64,000 nucleotides of DNA, taken from Vibrio diabolicus (GTDB lineage Bacteria; Pseudomonadota; Gammaproteobacteria; Enterobacterales; Vibrionaceae). Position 1 is the first letter of the stretch; every line of letters begins with the position of its first letter. Made by a program: the position numbers and the translations under genes. The stretch is taken from positions 930,001 to 994,000 of the forward strand of contig CCKK01000020.1 in NCBI GenBank assembly GCA_001048675.1, written 5' to 3'. The notes beneath the pieces are model-generated. The model was not told where the DNA came from. It searched no databases and saw nothing but the letters and a program-made list of their open reading frames with translations. Shown here in pieces: positions 63,361 through 64,000 of this stretch.

Positions 63361-64000
63361 TGTCCGATATTACGCTGGACATAGCAGACTTTCATTGGGT
63401 CACACAAATTCTCGATACGATGGACTCAGGGCTTATCGTGTTGGATCAAGAGTATAAGGTCTGTGTGTGGAACAGTTTTATGCAGTCATACAGTGGCGTT
63501 CTGTCACAAGAAATCCTTGGCCAATGTTTATTTGATCATTTTGAAGAGCTGCCAAAAACTTGGCTAGAAACCAAGATAAAAACCGCCGCCGATCTGGAAA
63601 CTCGTTCCTTCTCTAGCTGGGAAAACCGACCGTACCTTTTTAAATTCAACAATTTTTCTCCGGTTTCAAACAGCAGTGATTTCATGTATCAAGACATCGT
63701 AATCACCCCGTTAATCGGGCTCTCAGGAGAGGTCAGCCACATTGCTATTCAAGTGAATGATGTCTCTGAAACGGCAAGAAATCGCATTCATTTGAAAGAA
63801 ACAAATCAACATTTGTCTGAAATCAGTCGCAAAGATGGTTTAACAGGTTTATTTAATCGTGCTTATTGGGAGCAATCGCTGAAAGAAGAGTTTGCTCACC
63901 TAAAAGTTATCGACGGACCATGCTCATTAGTAATATTTGATATCGACCACTTTAAAAAAGTGAATGATACCTATGGTCACCCGACGGGAGATGAAGTCAT
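63360..64000 (+). CDS. PAS-GGDEF diguanylate cyclase, 3' end outside window
   Basis: From ATG at 63360 the frame stays open to the window edge. A PAS-like domain (about 12-130, LDTMDSGLIVLDQEYKVCVWN) precedes the start of a GGDEF domain (SRKDGLTGLFNRAYWEQ and FDIDHFKKVNDTYGHPTGDEV). The GGDEF signature itself lies past the window, so activity cannot be judged. No membrane segment is seen. Translationally coupled to the receiver-CheC gene. Confidence 0.85.
   Translation, partial: MSDITLDIADFHWVTQILDTMDSGLIVLDQEYKVCVWNSFMQSYSGVLSQEILGQCLFDHFEELPKTWLETKIKTAADLETRSFSSWENRPYLFKFNNFSPVSNSSDFMYQDIVITPLIGLSGEVSHIAIQVNDVSETARNRIHLKETNQHLSEISRKDGLTGLFNRAYWEQSLKEEFAHLKVIDGPCSLVIFDIDHFKKVNDTYGHPTGDEV

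Overview
The window is chromosomal DNA of a Vibrio, most likely of the Harveyi clade (V. parahaemolyticus / V. alginolyticus relatives). This rests on protein-level resemblance to NorM, MdlAB, HrpA, BCCT, GltS and LuxO-like proteins and above all on a complete syp-type polysaccharide locus. No searches were run, so the species call is inference. There are no rRNA genes, tRNA genes, insertion sequences, prophages or CRISPR arrays that I can see. It reads as ordinary core and accessory chromosome.

Layout. 1-1050: the end of a degenerate HD-GYP protein and a 72-codon gene behind a near-perfect LexA box. 1.2-7.4 kb: a ferric-siderophore uptake locus (fhuC-fhuD-fhuB and a TonB-dependent receptor) with a Fur-like promoter. 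7.5-15.7 kb: an unknown gene, an mdlAB ABC exporter with mdlA frameshifted, an orphan MSHA-type pilin, a GltS-like glutamate/Na+ symporter, a Tag-like glycosylase and a small divergent gene. 15.8-21.2 kb: a three-gene module of two divergent Hsp70s plus a DUF2760 protein with a Val-Glu-Lys repeat stalk. 21.5-35.1 kb: CHASE-GGDEF cyclase, DEDDh exonuclease, TerB-like protein, PhoD-like phosphatase (frameshifted), MipA/OmpV protein, azoreductase, HrpA helicase, and two tandem small outer-membrane barrels. 35.4-37.6 kb: a BCCT osmolyte transporter and a P-loop kinase-like protein. 37.6-56.1 kb: the syp locus, all on the minus strand. 56.4-64 kb: a periplasmic LigE ligase, DUF3080 lipoprotein, NorM, riboflavin synthase, a CPXCG protein, a fructosamine-kinase family protein, and a receiver-CheC protein coupled to a PAS-GGDEF cyclase that runs off the window.

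The syp locus is the most informative part. Gene order matches V. fischeri sypA-B-C-D, G-H-I-J-K-L, N-O-P-Q-R. sypE and sypM are missing, and where the hybrid kinase SypF would lie there is only a 126-residue stand-alone Hpt protein. A 15-bp palindrome (TTCTCAATTTGAGAA or close variants) lies 59 or 70-71 bp upstream of sigma-54-type (TGGCAC-N5-TTGC) promoters before sypA, sypI, sypN and sypP. A further copy precedes sypG without a visible sigma-54 promoter. Together these outline a self-contained SypG regulon with possible autoregulation.

Four genes (mdlA, the CHASE-GGDEF cyclase, the PhoD-like phosphatase and the first outer-membrane barrel) are each disturbed by an apparent one-base indel at or beside a homopolymer. 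That pattern points to base-calling errors in the assembly at least as strongly as to real mutations.
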